The position numbers were made by a program, and so were the translations under genes. A DNA stretch of 64,000 nucleotides from Acetobacter sacchari (GTDB taxonomy: Bacteria > Pseudomonadota > Alphaproteobacteria > Acetobacterales > Acetobacteraceae): assembly GCF_017377715.1 (NCBI RefSeq), contig NZ_JAFVMF010000010.1, forward strand, positions 1 to 64,000. The letters are read 5' to 3'. Positions 16,541 through 24,461 of the stretch are shown one piece after another (position 1 is the stretch's first letter; each line of letters starts with the position of its first letter). The notes beneath the pieces are model-generated. The model made no database searches, had not been told where the DNA came from, and saw only the letters and a list, made by a program, of their open reading frames with translations.

Positions 16541-17773
16541 TCAATGGCGAGTTTCGACATTCTCCGTAAACATGACCCCGACACTGCCATTCGCCGCCAG
16601 ATTGATTCGGGCCTGCGTCGGCATCTGTTGCATCATGGCGCTGTTCACCTGGCTTGCCGCCTGACCTGCCGCGACACCCAATTGCTGGGGAAAGTTGAGC
16701 CGTTCTACGTAATTCACATTTCCAAGGCCGCCGATCGACCCGACCGTATTTGACGTCGTCTCCAGCGCCTGACCAAGGCCCTGCACGAAAGCGGCAGCGC
16801 CCGGAAGGATGAATCGCTGGACGTAGAGCTGGTCAACGCTCGAGGCGACAGCTGCCTCCATGGTTTTCGGAGCAACGACCATGCCGGTTACCGACAATGT
16901 CTGTCCCTTGTGCATCACCGACCGCACGGAGAGCACCAGCCGGTTCATATGTCCGCCCGCCCGTGAAACCTGTGCGATCATCCTGTCCCCGGCGATTGGT
17001 CCCGTATCCGCCTCGAGAATGACCTGTCCATTCAGATCGCTGTTTGTGGCGGTCACCGTGTGAGCGTAAACGCCGCGCCCGGCCGGGATAAGGACGGTCT
17101 GCTGCGTTGTGGCCGAACTCGTGGCCGCCTGAGACGTGGTGTCCGGCGCGACAGACGCGGCCTTGCTGTCCTTCCGAACGCCGGAATCTCCGTTGTCGTC
17201 GGTCGCAACCTCCTGTTTGTACATGATCGACGTTATCGGAGCATGCCCTTCCATCCCCCGACGCAGCTGCGTGATGGCGTCGGAATACAACTTGCTCCGT
17301 GGGCGGCCGTTGCCTGACTGGTTGTCGACAGGCGCAACCGCATAGGCCGGAGACGTCTGGACCGGCGGGGTCGATGGAACCGGCGCGACTTCGGCCGTTT
17401 TTGGCAAGCGCTTGGCCATAGTCGGATCGTCAGCCTGTCCCACCTCTTCTATTTCGGCGCGGGGAGGGGTGGCCGACTGCCCAGGTGCGATATCCGGCGT
17501 ATAGGATTGTCCGGATTTTCCGGCATTAGTAGCCGCCTCGCGAATATCCTGTTCGCGCAACGCCTCCTGTTTTGGATCAGCATTCAGTCCACCAGGGAGC
17601 GGGTTGACGCCTTGAGTCACCCCGGCATTGGATTGCGGCATCTCCCGATGGCGTATCGAGCTGACCCCGATTACAGCGAGCACGAGAAACGCAGCGACCC
17701 CGATGATGGCGAAGAGACGACGATTTCCACCCTCGCCTGTGCGGCTCAGGATCTGGTTGAATTTTAAAGCCAT
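16541..17773 (-). CDS. dotG: Type IVB core protein DotG/IcmE (TraO-like, VirB10 C-terminal domain)
   Basis: DotG forms the central channel linking inner and outer membranes. This version has 410 residues and lacks the long pentapeptide repeats that make Legionella DotG 1048 residues long; short versions are usual in plasmids. One transmembrane helix lies near residues 21-40. A Pro-rich spacer follows, and then the VirB10-like beta-barrel domain (about 225-400) with LIPAGRGVYAHTV, GDRMIAQVSRAGGHMNRLVL and a late hydrophobic helix region FILPGAAAFVQGLGQ. It ends VGVMFTENVETRH. The start ATG overlaps the dotH stop as TGATG. The assignment is confident. Confidence 0.93.
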   Translation of the reverse strand: MALKFNQILSRTGEGGNRRLFAIIGVAAFLVLAVIGVSSIRHREMPQSNAGVTQGVNPLPGGLNADPKQEALREQDIREAATNAGKSGQSYTPDIAPGQSATPPRAEIEEVGQADDPTMAKRLPKTAEVAPVPSTPPVQTSPAYAVAPVDNQSGNGRPRSKLYSDAITQLRRGMEGHAPITSIMYKQEVATDDNGDSGVRKDSKAASVAPDTTSQAATSSATTQQTVLIPAGRGVYAHTVTATNSDLNGQVILEADTGPIAGDRMIAQVSRAGGHMNRLVLSVRSVMHKGQTLSVTGMVVAPKTMEAAVASSVDQLYVQRFILPGAAAFVQGLGQALETTSNTVGSIGGLGNVNYVERLNFPQQLGVAAGQAASQVNSAMMQQMPTQARINLAANGSVGVMFTENVETRH

Positions 17774-18750
17774 CACTGCGCCTCCCTGATGCTAGCGGAC
17801 ACCGTGCGTCCTGAATCCGAGAGCAGGACATAAGGCGTCTCATGAAATGCGTAGATCATATAACCGCCTTCTCCATGCTCCGAGCTGTCCCACGCGGGCG
17901 TCATCAGAACGAGGCGTGTTCTGAGATACATCTCGTTCCCGATCTTCCATGCGCGCACCTCATCGGGCGACACGCCTTCAACCGACATCGGGGTCGCGGC
18001 GGCAGGCGCTATGCCGCTGAGCATGGCGTTGAGGTAGGGCTCGCCTGTCCCTGGCGCGCCTGGACGCGTATCCACGCGGACTTTCGCATTCGGTCCCTCG
18101 CCCGCGACCCTGATGGTCAGGTTGTCGTCGTAGGATCCACGTCCTGCGATCAGCAGAAAGGAAATTGGCTTTGGCGCGTCCTTCAACGTGACCAGAAGCC
18201 CGCCACGCGGTTGCAGGGAGACAGGTTGGATGTTGATCGTGTTGCTCCCCTGATAGGGAACGCACACATAAAAACCTGAGGTCTGAACGGCGGGAGACCC
18301 CGCGTTGCCTTGCCCGCCAGAAGCCGACGCGCCGCAGTTCGTACCGCCCGACGCGTTGGAGGTCATGCTGCCAAGGTTCCATGCTATCGGCCACGGCTGG
18401 CCCGTGCTGTCCACAAAGGACAACGCCGTTGGATATCCCTTGGACGTGAAAATGATGCTGGTCTGTTGACCGGGCTGGAAAGACACCTGAACGGCGGGCC
18501 GCACGTTGGGCGTCGCCATTTCCGTCTGAACGGCTTCCTGGGCGCGGTCGACTTCTTTCAGTCGGCGGCCAAGTCGCATGATTTCGTCCGGGGTAAGGGG
18601 AATTGCCTCCTGTTCAGCCTGATCACGCGCCACGCGATCCAGATCGGGCGCGCCGCCTTGCGGGGGCGCAGCCGGAGCTGCGGTCTGGGCGTTTGCGCTG
18701 AAGGCCAGAAGGGCAAGCGGAAGAAAAAGGGCGCTGAGTATTGCTTTCAT
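17773..18750 (-). CDS. dotH: Type IVB outer-membrane core protein DotH/IcmK (TraN-like)
   Basis: DotH forms the outer-membrane ring with DotC and DotD (VirB9-like role). I start at the ATG at 18750, giving 325 residues with a signal peptide cleaved near FSANA. The upstream extension to 18912 is out-of-frame shadow over dotI. Family blocks include LTPDEIMRLGRRLKEVDRAQ, VSFQPGQQTSIIFTSKGYPT and SFVDSTGQPWPI. A domain with PRGGLLVTLKDAPKPISFLLI and a C-terminal LRTRLVLMTPAW region follow. Two Cys residues (NCGAS and YVCVPY) could form a disulfide. It begins four bases after dotI. Confidence 0.93.
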   Translation of the reverse strand: MKAILSALFLPLALLAFSANAQTAAPAAPPQGGAPDLDRVARDQAEQEAIPLTPDEIMRLGRRLKEVDRAQEAVQTEMATPNVRPAVQVSFQPGQQTSIIFTSKGYPTALSFVDSTGQPWPIAWNLGSMTSNASGGTNCGASASGGQGNAGSPAVQTSGFYVCVPYQGSNTINIQPVSLQPRGGLLVTLKDAPKPISFLLIAGRGSYDDNLTIRVAGEGPNAKVRVDTRPGAPGTGEPYLNAMLSGIAPAAATPMSVEGVSPDEVRAWKIGNEMYLRTRLVLMTPAWDSSEHGEGGYMIYAFHETPYVLLSDSGRTVSASIREAQ

Positions 18751-18754
18751 GATT

Positions 18755-19390
18755 TTAATTCCGTGCCGGGCCAACAACCAGCTGGCTGATGGCGAGACCA
18801 TCGGGATGGTCCATGTCGTCAACCCGGTCGATGACCAGGGTCGCCATGAGCGTCTGGGTGTTTTGCTGATTGACGTTTTCGCATGTCTGGATGAAGGGAA
18901 ACTGCACGACATACTGGGCGCGGCCGTTTACGACCTTCTGGTCACGGACCGTTGCGGCGCGCGTCGGCTGAGCGAAACACAGCAATTTTGCCTGTTTCAG
19001 CTTGTCGAGATTGCCCTGCTTGATGAAGGACCGTGCGAAACTGTTCCAGCCGTCGATCGTGTAATGAGCGCCCGCTACATTTAGCAGAGACGGGTAGTCC
19101 CGATAATTGATGTTATATGGCGCAATTCCCCATCGAACAGCCCATGACAACAGCTGATCCTGTCCAAGGATCGGACTGTCGAGCGGCACGGCAGGGCGGG
19201 GCGGGTTCTGTCCGTCCACAAAGAAAAACTGCGGCCTCGGCGGATGCACCCAGACGAATACGTCATGAATCGCGAATATCGCCAACAGGATCGCCAGAGC
19301 GATGTTCACCCAGAGCGAGCGTTCGACGACAAGACCTTGAAAATCCGGGTCGCTGAGACGCCGGAGCGTGGCCGTGTTCTGCAATTTCAT
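18755..19390 (-). CDS. dotI: Type IVB inner-membrane protein DotI/IcmL (TraM-like)
   Basis: DotI is an inner-membrane protein of the core with a VirB8-like periplasmic domain. The 211-residue length equals the Legionella protein (212). A short cytoplasmic segment is followed by a transmembrane helix (near 27-47). The periplasmic domain contains RPAVPLDSP, WAVRWGIAPYNINYRDYPS and YTIDGWNSFARSF, closely matching the family pattern. It is the first gene of the minus-strand operon. Its leader (19391-19500) contains the shared motif and hairpin. GGGAGGACGCC gives a normal ribosome binding site. Confidence 0.93.
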   Translation of the reverse strand: MKLQNTATLRRLSDPDFQGLVVERSLWVNIALAILLAIFAIHDVFVWVHPPRPQFFFVDGQNPPRPAVPLDSPILGQDQLLSWAVRWGIAPYNINYRDYPSLLNVAGAHYTIDGWNSFARSFIKQGNLDKLKQAKLLCFAQPTRAATVRDQKVVNGRAQYVVQFPFIQTCENVNQQNTQTLMATLVIDRVDDMDHPDGLAISQLVVGPARN

Positions 19391-19444
19391 GGCGTCCTCC
19401 CGAGGAAGACACCGGCGATGGAAACTCTTCGGCCCGTCATGGGA

Positions 19445-19494
19445 CTGTCCTTTCTGATGTCATTGAGGACAGGGTGACGAGTTCAGATGCGACC
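19445..19494 (-). promoter_or_regulatory. Leader of dotI: motif plus conserved-loop hairpin
   Basis: On the minus strand GGTCGCATCTGAAC (19481-19494) is followed by a perfect 7-bp stem (AGGACAG/CTGTCCT arms, 19466-19472 and 19445-19451) around a 14-nt loop CAATGACATCAGAA. The loop matches the dotF leader loop at 11 of 14 bases. One stem pair differs by compensatory substitution. It lies 55-105 nt upstream of the first gene of the operon. Confidence 0.65.
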
Positions 19495-19527
19495 GAATGC
19501 CAGTTTTTTCAGTTCACGAACGTTTTT

Positions 19528-20415
19528 TTATGCCGCCAGATCATACGTATCGACAATTCCACGCAGTTTGCGGGAATTACGCGCGCGACGGCTGATGCGA
19601 CGCAGTGAGCTGTTAGTCCAGAAACTGGCGTCGTCCAGGATGTTGCACGGGCGGCGGAAGATGTTGCGCGTGCGGATATAATCCAGCGCGTCTTCGGCCA
19701 CGAAATACGCAAGCCGCTTGCGGCGGGAATCCGGAATGCATTCCTCGAGACTTGCGTGCGAACGCACGGAATTGGATGTCAGCAGAAAATCATCTGCGAT
19801 GATGTGGTGGTTTTGCAGGGCGAAATAGCGATGCGCGCACTCGATGTTGGCCGCTTCATTCCAACGGATCTTGTCCGAATTCGGACTGCTGCTCACCGTG
19901 ACCTGATAACGGCAGGCTCTGACCGCCCATGTACGGCCTCTGCGCTCTTGCTGGGTGAGGACGCTCGCCTGCGCCCAGGTCAGGATTTGGTCGGGAGCGC
20001 TCTCAAGGGCGCTTTTGCGTAACGCACAATGATGCGCCATGGCCTGCTCTCGACTCACCTGAATGCGGGCTGGCAGACCCAGAGAGCGGCGCTTGCCTGA
20101 AACGCTGGACCGTGAGCGCTTCAGCGTTTTTGCGATTTCGTCAGCCTGCGCTCCACGGTTCCACATCTGCCCCAGTATGATCAGATCACGGCGACGCCAC
20201 GCCTTTTTCCGGTCAGGAACCTTGTAGCCGTCCATCGCCGGTTTCTTCGCCCAGCCCTCACACGCGGCTTCAGCCTCGCGGATCGTAATTCCCAGCAATT
20301 CAGCCGTTACCGCGAAGTCTCGCGTCAGCCGGCAGACCCGCCTGATCATGTCGGTCGAGACGCTTTGCTCGATCCAGTAGCGGTCGTTGCGAATGATGAG
20401 GGCGCGTTCGGACAT
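19528..20415 (-). CDS. GcrA-like helix-turn-helix DNA-binding protein
   Basis: A 295-residue protein whose central part (about residues 75-120) reads KAWRRRDLIILGQMWNRG then a helix-turn-helix QADEIAKTLKRSRSSVSGKR followed by SLGLPAR. This resembles the N-terminal DNA-binding module of GcrA, an alphaproteobacterial cell-cycle regulator. In GcrA the module is at the N terminus; here it is embedded between unknown segments, so true orthology is unlikely. The C terminus is Arg-rich. I start at the ATG at 20415; a TTG start at 20463 is possible. It is monocistronic, between the two transfer operons, and may regulate them. Two direct repeats lie in its upstream region. Confidence 0.7.
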   Translation of the reverse strand: MSERALIIRNDRYWIEQSVSTDMIRRVCRLTRDFAVTAELLGITIREAEAACEGWAKKPAMDGYKVPDRKKAWRRRDLIILGQMWNRGAQADEIAKTLKRSRSSVSGKRRSLGLPARIQVSREQAMAHHCALRKSALESAPDQILTWAQASVLTQQERRGRTWAVRACRYQVTVSSSPNSDKIRWNEAANIECAHRYFALQNHHIIADDFLLTSNSVRSHASLEECIPDSRRKRLAYFVAEDALDYIRTRNIFRRPCNILDDASFWTNSSLRRISRRARNSRKLRGIVDTYDLAA

Positions 20416-20461
20416 GGCGGTATCCCGACGAAAAATTAATGGCGTCGGAACATAAACGTAC

Positions 20462-20491
20462 AAACACCATCATGGTCAATATAAACACCAT
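20462..20491. repeat. Direct repeat pair upstream of the GcrA-like gene
   Basis: AAACACCAT occurs twice (20462-20470 and 20483-20491), 21 bases apart start to start. That is about two helical turns, as expected for a protein binding one face of the DNA. It lies about 50-75 bases upstream of the ATG at 20415 in an AT-rich stretch (20460-20650) that otherwise shows no gene. Operator function is inferred. Confidence 0.45.
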
Positions 20492-20716
20492 ATACATATG
20501 CCAACCTTAATATCTGAAATAACCCCCCTAAATCCTTTGATTCCCTTATAAATTGTCGATGGTGATGGTTTGGCGCTGGCCTGAATTGCTACGCAATGTT
20601 GAATAGAATAGTCTGGCCCAAGATTAAAATGTTGTTATTAAAGGATTTTATCTTTGTATCGAGATTTTCGCTTTATCCTGGGTAAAGACGTCATCGAAAT
20701 TTGTGGTGCTCGAATC

Positions 20717-20758
20717 AATAAAGCCAAACATCACGCTTTTGTGATGTTTGGCTTTATT
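20717..20758 (-). terminator. Strong hairpin, probable terminator of the XRE regulator gene
   Basis: A perfect 18-bp inverted repeat (20717-20734 and 20741-20758) surrounds a 6-nt loop (GCTTTT on the plus strand). The stem ends in AT-rich sequence, giving a TTTATT tail when read on the minus strand. It lies 45 bases beyond the stop of the regulator gene at 20804 and could work in both directions. Confidence 0.7.
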
Positions 20759-20803
20759 TCGCACGTTTGCAGAGGTTTGCGAGCTTTAGGAGATCTTGAA
20801 CTC

Positions 20804-21649
20804 TCACCCTTGGGGAGGGTTTTCAAATCGACCAATACGACCAGAGGTTCGATAGATATACTCTAAAGTTGCAAGGAGATCGCTGACCTGACTGATCTGA
20901 TCTGCGGCAATCATTGCTGCTGCCCGCTGTTCAAGGTCGACCTGCAGCCGTTCGGCATCATCGTCATACCTTATAAAAAAGCCCGGAGAAACGCGAAGGG
21001 CTTCGGCAAGCTGATACATTGTCTGAAGCGATGGATTTTGCATCCCAGCTTCAATAACAAACACTGACCCAAGAGGTACACCAGATTTTGTGGCAAGTTC
21101 TGATCTGGACCACCCTTTCAGAATTCTTAAACTACGAGTGCGTCTGCCTAGTGTAATGAGGCTCTCCAAAGCATTCGGTGAGGTGATTTTGTAGCTTTCT
21201 TCAGCCGTGAAAACAGCCACTGCCCCGTCTATATTTGGCTTCACCGTTCTGGCGACGTCAGAGAGAAGACGAATCAGATCGAGCATCTGGGGTTTGAACT
21301 CTTGTAGGCGCTCTGTTGTTCGCATCAACTCTTCTGTCTTGTCTTTCGTCAGGAGAGGTTGGAAATCATCCAACGCACCCCCATGTGGAGGTAAAACCTC
21401 CATCGGATCGAGTTGCATGGCTTTAATAATGCCAGATAGTGTCCCGACAGAGAATCCTTTTCCATTCTCTTTACTTATCTCGAAATACTTGACTGTGCTC
21501 ATATTAACGCCGGATATGAGTGATAGTCGCTGAACTGAAAGGTCTATGCTTTTTCTATATTCATGCAACTCCCGACTTATCTCTTTATATAGTGCTCCGT
21601 TTTTAAACAATTTAGCGTTGGCCTGCGTCTCTTTCGGTTTCTTTGCCAT
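20804..21649 (-). CDS. Transcriptional regulator with two XRE-type helix-turn-helix domains
   Basis: A 281-residue protein with a first Cro/C1-type domain near residues 30-85 (RLSLISGVNMSTVKYFEISKE) and a second near 175-235. The second reads RRTRSLRILKGWSRSELATKSGVPLGSVFVIEAG, then PSLQTMYQLAEALRVSP. The two are separated by a helical linker. The start ATG at 21649 has GAGAG upstream; an upstream extension is unsupported. It is divergent from the transfer operon starting at 21851, with two palindromes in the shared intergenic region. Lower GC than the tra genes suggests separate acquisition. A role as regulator of transfer genes or of copy control is inferred from position. Confidence 0.85.
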   Translation of the reverse strand: MAKKPKETQANAKLFKNGALYKEISRELHEYRKSIDLSVQRLSLISGVNMSTVKYFEISKENGKGFSVGTLSGIIKAMQLDPMEVLPPHGGALDDFQPLLTKDKTEELMRTTERLQEFKPQMLDLIRLLSDVARTVKPNIDGAVAVFTAEESYKITSPNALESLITLGRRTRSLRILKGWSRSELATKSGVPLGSVFVIEAGMQNPSLQTMYQLAEALRVSPGFFIRYDDDAERLQVDLEQRAAAMIAADQISQVSDLLATLEYIYRTSGRIGRFENPPQG

Positions 21650-21672
21650 CTCATATACTCTCTCGGCAGGCG

Positions 21673-21718
21673 CCCCGATCGCCATAAGATCGGGGACAGA
21701 GCGCCCTGTTCAGGCGCT
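21673..21718. promoter_or_regulatory. Two adjacent palindromes between divergent regulator and transfer genes
   Basis: CCCCGATC (21673-21680) pairs with GATCGGGG (21688-21695), and AGCGCC (21700-21705) pairs with GGCGCT (21713-21718). Both are perfect inverted repeats with 7-nt spacers. They sit 24-70 bases upstream of the XRE gene start and about 130 bases upstream of the operon at 21851. They could be operators for the XRE protein or leader hairpins. Confidence 0.5.
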
Positions 21719-21807
21719 TGTGGGTCAAGGTGAACGTCCTTTCTTCCGTCTCAGCGTCGGTTGTTCCGTTCTTTGGTATCTAACTGGACTGACATAATAC
21801 GGTTTTT

Positions 21808-21849
21808 GGTCGCATGATATGGGTCTGATCTGGTTTCGAAGGAGAAACC
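21808..21849 (+). promoter_or_regulatory. Leader of the tcpQ-like gene: motif plus hairpin presenting the RBS
   Basis: GGTCGCATGATATG (21808-21821) follows a T5 tract. A stem GGTTTC/GAAACC (21832-21837 and 21844-21849) follows, and its 6-nt loop GAAGGA plus the next bases form the ribosome binding site directly before the ATG at 21851. It has the same arrangement as the other transfer-gene leaders. Confidence 0.6.
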
Positions 21850-21850
21850 G

Positions 21851-22312
21851 ATGATCATTCCCGCCATCATCCTTGCATCTGGCCTAACCGCACCGGGTTA
21901 TCCAGCACCTGCATCGTATCAGAACGTGTCATTCCAGCTCGTGCAGGGCGGACCTGCGCCCCGACAGCCGCAAATCCAGCCTGCCGCCTCGCCGTCTGCT
22001 CCCGTAGACAAAGCCGACGCAGGGCCGGACCAGGCCCCCGTCTCGAAGCCACAAAACCATTTCCGCCTTGCAGCGGGCTATGGCCACAGTGTGCCCCTTG
22101 GCTTCGCCGTTCGCCAGATCGTGCCGAGGGGCGTGAGGGTTTCCTTCGCAGACGGCGTTGACACCCAAACCCCGGTAGACTGGGCTGGCGGGGAAACATG
22201 GAACCGCGTTCTGGCGGCGACGGTCGCTCAAGCCGGTTACCGGATCGATGTCGGCCACAACGAAGTCACCATTCTCTCAAAAAAACCTGTTTCGTCTCAT
22301 CATGAGCCCTGA
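21851..22312 (+). CDS. TcpQ/secretin N-domain-like periplasmic protein
   Basis: A 153-residue protein, probably exported: it has a short hydrophobic N-terminal helix (IIPAIILASGLTAPG). A Pro/Ala/Gln-rich spacer follows. The C-terminal domain (about 75-145) reads VPLGFAVRQIVPRGVRVSFADGVD, then PVDWAGGETWNRVLAATVAQAGY. This pattern (W-x-GG-x-x-W-x-x-VL) is that of toxin-coregulated-pilus Q (TcpQ) or PilL-type domains that bind outer-membrane secretins. It starts the plus-strand transfer operon, and the next gene's leader motif overlaps its 3' end. It may be an outer-membrane accessory of the Dot core; DotD has a related fold. The exact role is unproven. Confidence 0.75.
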   Translation: MIIPAIILASGLTAPGYPAPASYQNVSFQLVQGGPAPRQPQIQPAASPSAPVDKADAGPDQAPVSKPQNHFRLAAGYGHSVPLGFAVRQIVPRGVRVSFADGVDTQTPVDWAGGETWNRVLAATVAQAGYRIDVGHNEVTILSKKPVSSHHEP

Positions 22313-22333
22313 CGCTGGCCTCACCATGGAGGC
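22291..22333 (+). promoter_or_regulatory. Leader of the gene at 22339: variant motif plus RBS hairpin
   Basis: TTCGTCTCATCATGAG (22291-22306) follows an A7 tract and lies over the end of the previous coding region. It is followed by GCCTC/GAGGC (22318-22322 and 22329-22333), a 5-bp stem whose 3' arm contains the GGAGG ribosome binding site. The start codon is six bases further on. The core variant GTCTCAT is shared with the dotP leader. Confidence 0.55.
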
Positions 22334-22338
22334 AAAGC

Positions 22339-22716
22339 ATGAAAACAGGTTCGTCACCGCAAGCTGGCCAACCGCGACCCAGGCACGGCGACGTCCTGAT
22401 CGCGATTGAAAACCTTGCGCAGGATATCACCCAGCACGGGCGCGATTACGTCCTTCAACGTCTGTCCGACCCGGAACTCCGCCAGTTCTGGGCGTCGACC
22501 CTCGACGCCATCCCCCCGGAATACTGGGATGACGTCCGCAAGGCCCTCGATGAACTGACCGGCGAACACGGCAGCGCAGCCGGGCTTCTCCCGGCTGAAT
22601 CGGTCTTCGGGCGTGGGGTTTTTGGCCGGGGACGAGTGGAAACGATCTCCCGGCTTCTGGCCCCCGAGCGCCTGCAGATCCTCGCCAACTTGCTCCCGGC
22701 GAGGGCTCCGGCATGA
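22339..22716 (+). CDS. Unknown small protein of the transfer operon
   Basis: A 125-residue, mostly helical cytoplasmic protein that I do not recognise. It has an early amphipathic segment (DVLIAIENLAQDITQHGRDYVLQRLSDPELRQFW), a loop with FGRGVFGRGRVETISRL and a Leu/Ala-rich C terminus. It has no signal peptide or membrane helix. The start has a GGAGG ribosome binding site in a hairpin, and its stop overlaps the next start as ATGA, so it is translated with the exported protein downstream. A role in the transfer system is inferred from the operon only. Confidence 0.75.
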   Translation: MKTGSSPQAGQPRPRHGDVLIAIENLAQDITQHGRDYVLQRLSDPELRQFWASTLDAIPPEYWDDVRKALDELTGEHGSAAGLLPAESVFGRGVFGRGRVETISRLLAPERLQILANLLPARAPA

Positions 22717-23273
22717 AATTCGTCCCAACCTGCCTCCCCATTGCGGCGTGGCTGACCCTTATGGCCGCGCCTGCGCTGGCTCAGCAGACCGAACAGAGCA
22801 GCTCTGGCTGCGGGGTTCTGACCCAGGCGGCGGCCGACGCCGTAAACCAGCGCGTTCAGGCCAACGACGCCTACGAAAAGCAACCTGACAGCGTCGGAGC
22901 GCTCTCCTGCCTCGACGGGTTCCTGCACGGACAGGGCCTGAACGTCATCTCCAGCGGCCTCGATCCGACCTCTCTTCTGACAAGCCTGGAAAACCAGCTC
23001 GGCAACCAGATCTGCCAGGCCGCCGAGAGCGCATGGGGCAATTCAATGGGAAGCACCCAGTGCAGCCTGAGCGTCTCGGGCGTGAACCTCGGCCTCGGGT
23101 TCGGCAACGTCGGAAGCGGGACGATGTGTCCCTCCCTGAACTTTGGCGGGGGAGGTCCCCCTCTGGCGCAGGGCGGCGTCGGAACCACCACCACAAGCGG
23201 CCTGTATGTCGACGGGAGCCCGACGCTTCCATCGGGATACAGCGCCAGTTCGCTCATTGATGGAGTGTTCTGA
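22713..23273 (+). CDS. Exported protein of the transfer operon, unknown family
   Basis: A 186-residue protein with a classical signal peptide (cleavage expected after APALA, near residue 23). The mature part has several Cys residues (SGCGVLT, LSCLDG, QICQAAE, TQCSLSV, TMCPSL) that could form disulfides. That fits a neighbouring thioredoxin-fold TrbB-like protein. The C-terminal third is Gly-rich (NFGGGGPPLAQGGVG). It overlaps both neighbours (ATGA and TGATG). I cannot name a family; it is likely a periplasmic or surface component of the conjugation apparatus. Confidence 0.78.
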   Translation: MKFVPTCLPIAAWLTLMAAPALAQQTEQSSSGCGVLTQAAADAVNQRVQANDAYEKQPDSVGALSCLDGFLHGQGLNVISSGLDPTSLLTSLENQLGNQICQAAESAWGNSMGSTQCSLSVSGVNLGLGFGNVGSGTMCPSLNFGGGGPPLAQGGVGTTTTSGLYVDGSPTLPSGYSASSLIDGVF

Positions 23274-24448
23274 TGCGATCCAGCCTCTTACGGACGACAG
23301 TCTTCGCAACGGGGGTCTGCGTGTTGACCCTCAGCGTCCAGCCGCAACGCGCCTACGCCTTCGGCGAGGCCGCTGTCGTTTTTGCCATCCACGCCCTTCA
23401 AAGTTTCATGGGCAGGGAAATGGATAAGGTCGGCCAGAACATCACCAACAGCCTCAACGACATGACCAATCCGAATTCCGTGTCGTCCATGATCCGTGAT
23501 GCAGCCACCCAGGAAGCCAATTACGCCAAAGGGCAGGTCGCCGCGCAGGGGCGCATCGCTGACGCTCAGGATACCGCTATGGCGGGCTTCATGCGTCGCC
23601 AGCAGGAAGCCGGGATCCGCGACGAGCATATGATGAATCCGGAATTCTGCGCCGGGCTCGATACGCAGCAGACCACGATCGCTGCGGCCAAGGCGGCGAG
23701 AACGGCGCTGGGCGCCATCGCCACAGTAGCCGAACCGCGCGGCGAGGCCGCAAAAGGCACGCCCTCTTATTACGGACGTGCGCAGGGCGTCGACGCCAAC
23801 ACCAACTTCCATCTGCGTCGCTACTGCTCTCAGGAGGACGTCGACGCGGGGCTTTGCAGCGCCGTTTCCCGCCTTCCGAACGCGGATCAGCGCGCCAGCA
23901 CCATGTTCATGACCGACACGCTGTCCGCTGACGGGGCCGTAGACGCTGCGAACGACTTTTCGACGACGCTGATCCAGCCTGCCGCCCCGGCCGCAATTCG
24001 CGGCGAACAGGCGACCAGCACCATGGGCCGCGAGCAGATGCTGCAACGGCGCGCCTACAACGCCCGCATGTCTCTGGCCCGCTTCGTGATGGCCTTCATC
24101 ACGTCGCTCGAAACGCCGTCAGTGGCGCTGAACGCTGACCAGAAGGCCGAAATGCAGGCTGAGGGCCTTCAGCCGCTCGACAAGTCGTCCTGGCTTCAGG
24201 CGATGAGCCTTGAGGTCAATCGTCGGGTCTCCAGCGTGAAGTGGAACGCCTCGCTTCAGGCCATGCCGCCTGCGAGCGTCATGCGCGAAGTGGCGACCGA
24301 ACTCGCACAGGCGAACTATCTCGCCCTCCAGCATTACCGGCTTGGCCTGTTCCAGGCGTCCATGAGCGCAACGCGTGTCGCCCAGAACGAAGAGGCCCGC
24401 ACACAGCACGCCTCGAACAAGATGCCGTCCCCCACAATCAACCCGTGA
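23273..24448 (+). CDS. TraW-like exported protein of IVB conjugation
   Basis: A 391-residue protein with an N-terminal signal peptide (cleavage near QRAYA). The mature part is largely helical and Ala/Gln/Met-rich. It has NITNSLNDMTNPNSVSSMIRD, two Cys pairs (PEFCAGLD; RRYCSQEDVDAGLCSAV) and a long helical C terminus (SVMREVATELAQANYLALQHY). Position just upstream of the DotA gene, size and export signal suggest the counterpart of IncI TraW, but I see no decisive motif, so no symbol is given. It overlaps the previous gene as TGATG. Its function would be at the envelope in channel assembly. Confidence 0.7.
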   Translation: MRSSLLRTTVFATGVCVLTLSVQPQRAYAFGEAAVVFAIHALQSFMGREMDKVGQNITNSLNDMTNPNSVSSMIRDAATQEANYAKGQVAAQGRIADAQDTAMAGFMRRQQEAGIRDEHMMNPEFCAGLDTQQTTIAAAKAARTALGAIATVAEPRGEAAKGTPSYYGRAQGVDANTNFHLRRYCSQEDVDAGLCSAVSRLPNADQRASTMFMTDTLSADGAVDAANDFSTTLIQPAAPAAIRGEQATSTMGREQMLQRRAYNARMSLARFVMAFITSLETPSVALNADQKAEMQAEGLQPLDKSSWLQAMSLEVNRRVSSVKWNASLQAMPPASVMREVATELAQANYLALQHYRLGLFQASMSATRVAQNEEARTQHASNKMPSPTINP

Positions 24449-24461
24449 AACGAGCCCTCTC

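Noticed and set aside
20654-20866. 70-codon plus-strand ORF at the regulator terminator
   Set aside because: It spans the perfect 18-bp hairpin and overlaps the end of the XRE gene. It is not a credible gene.
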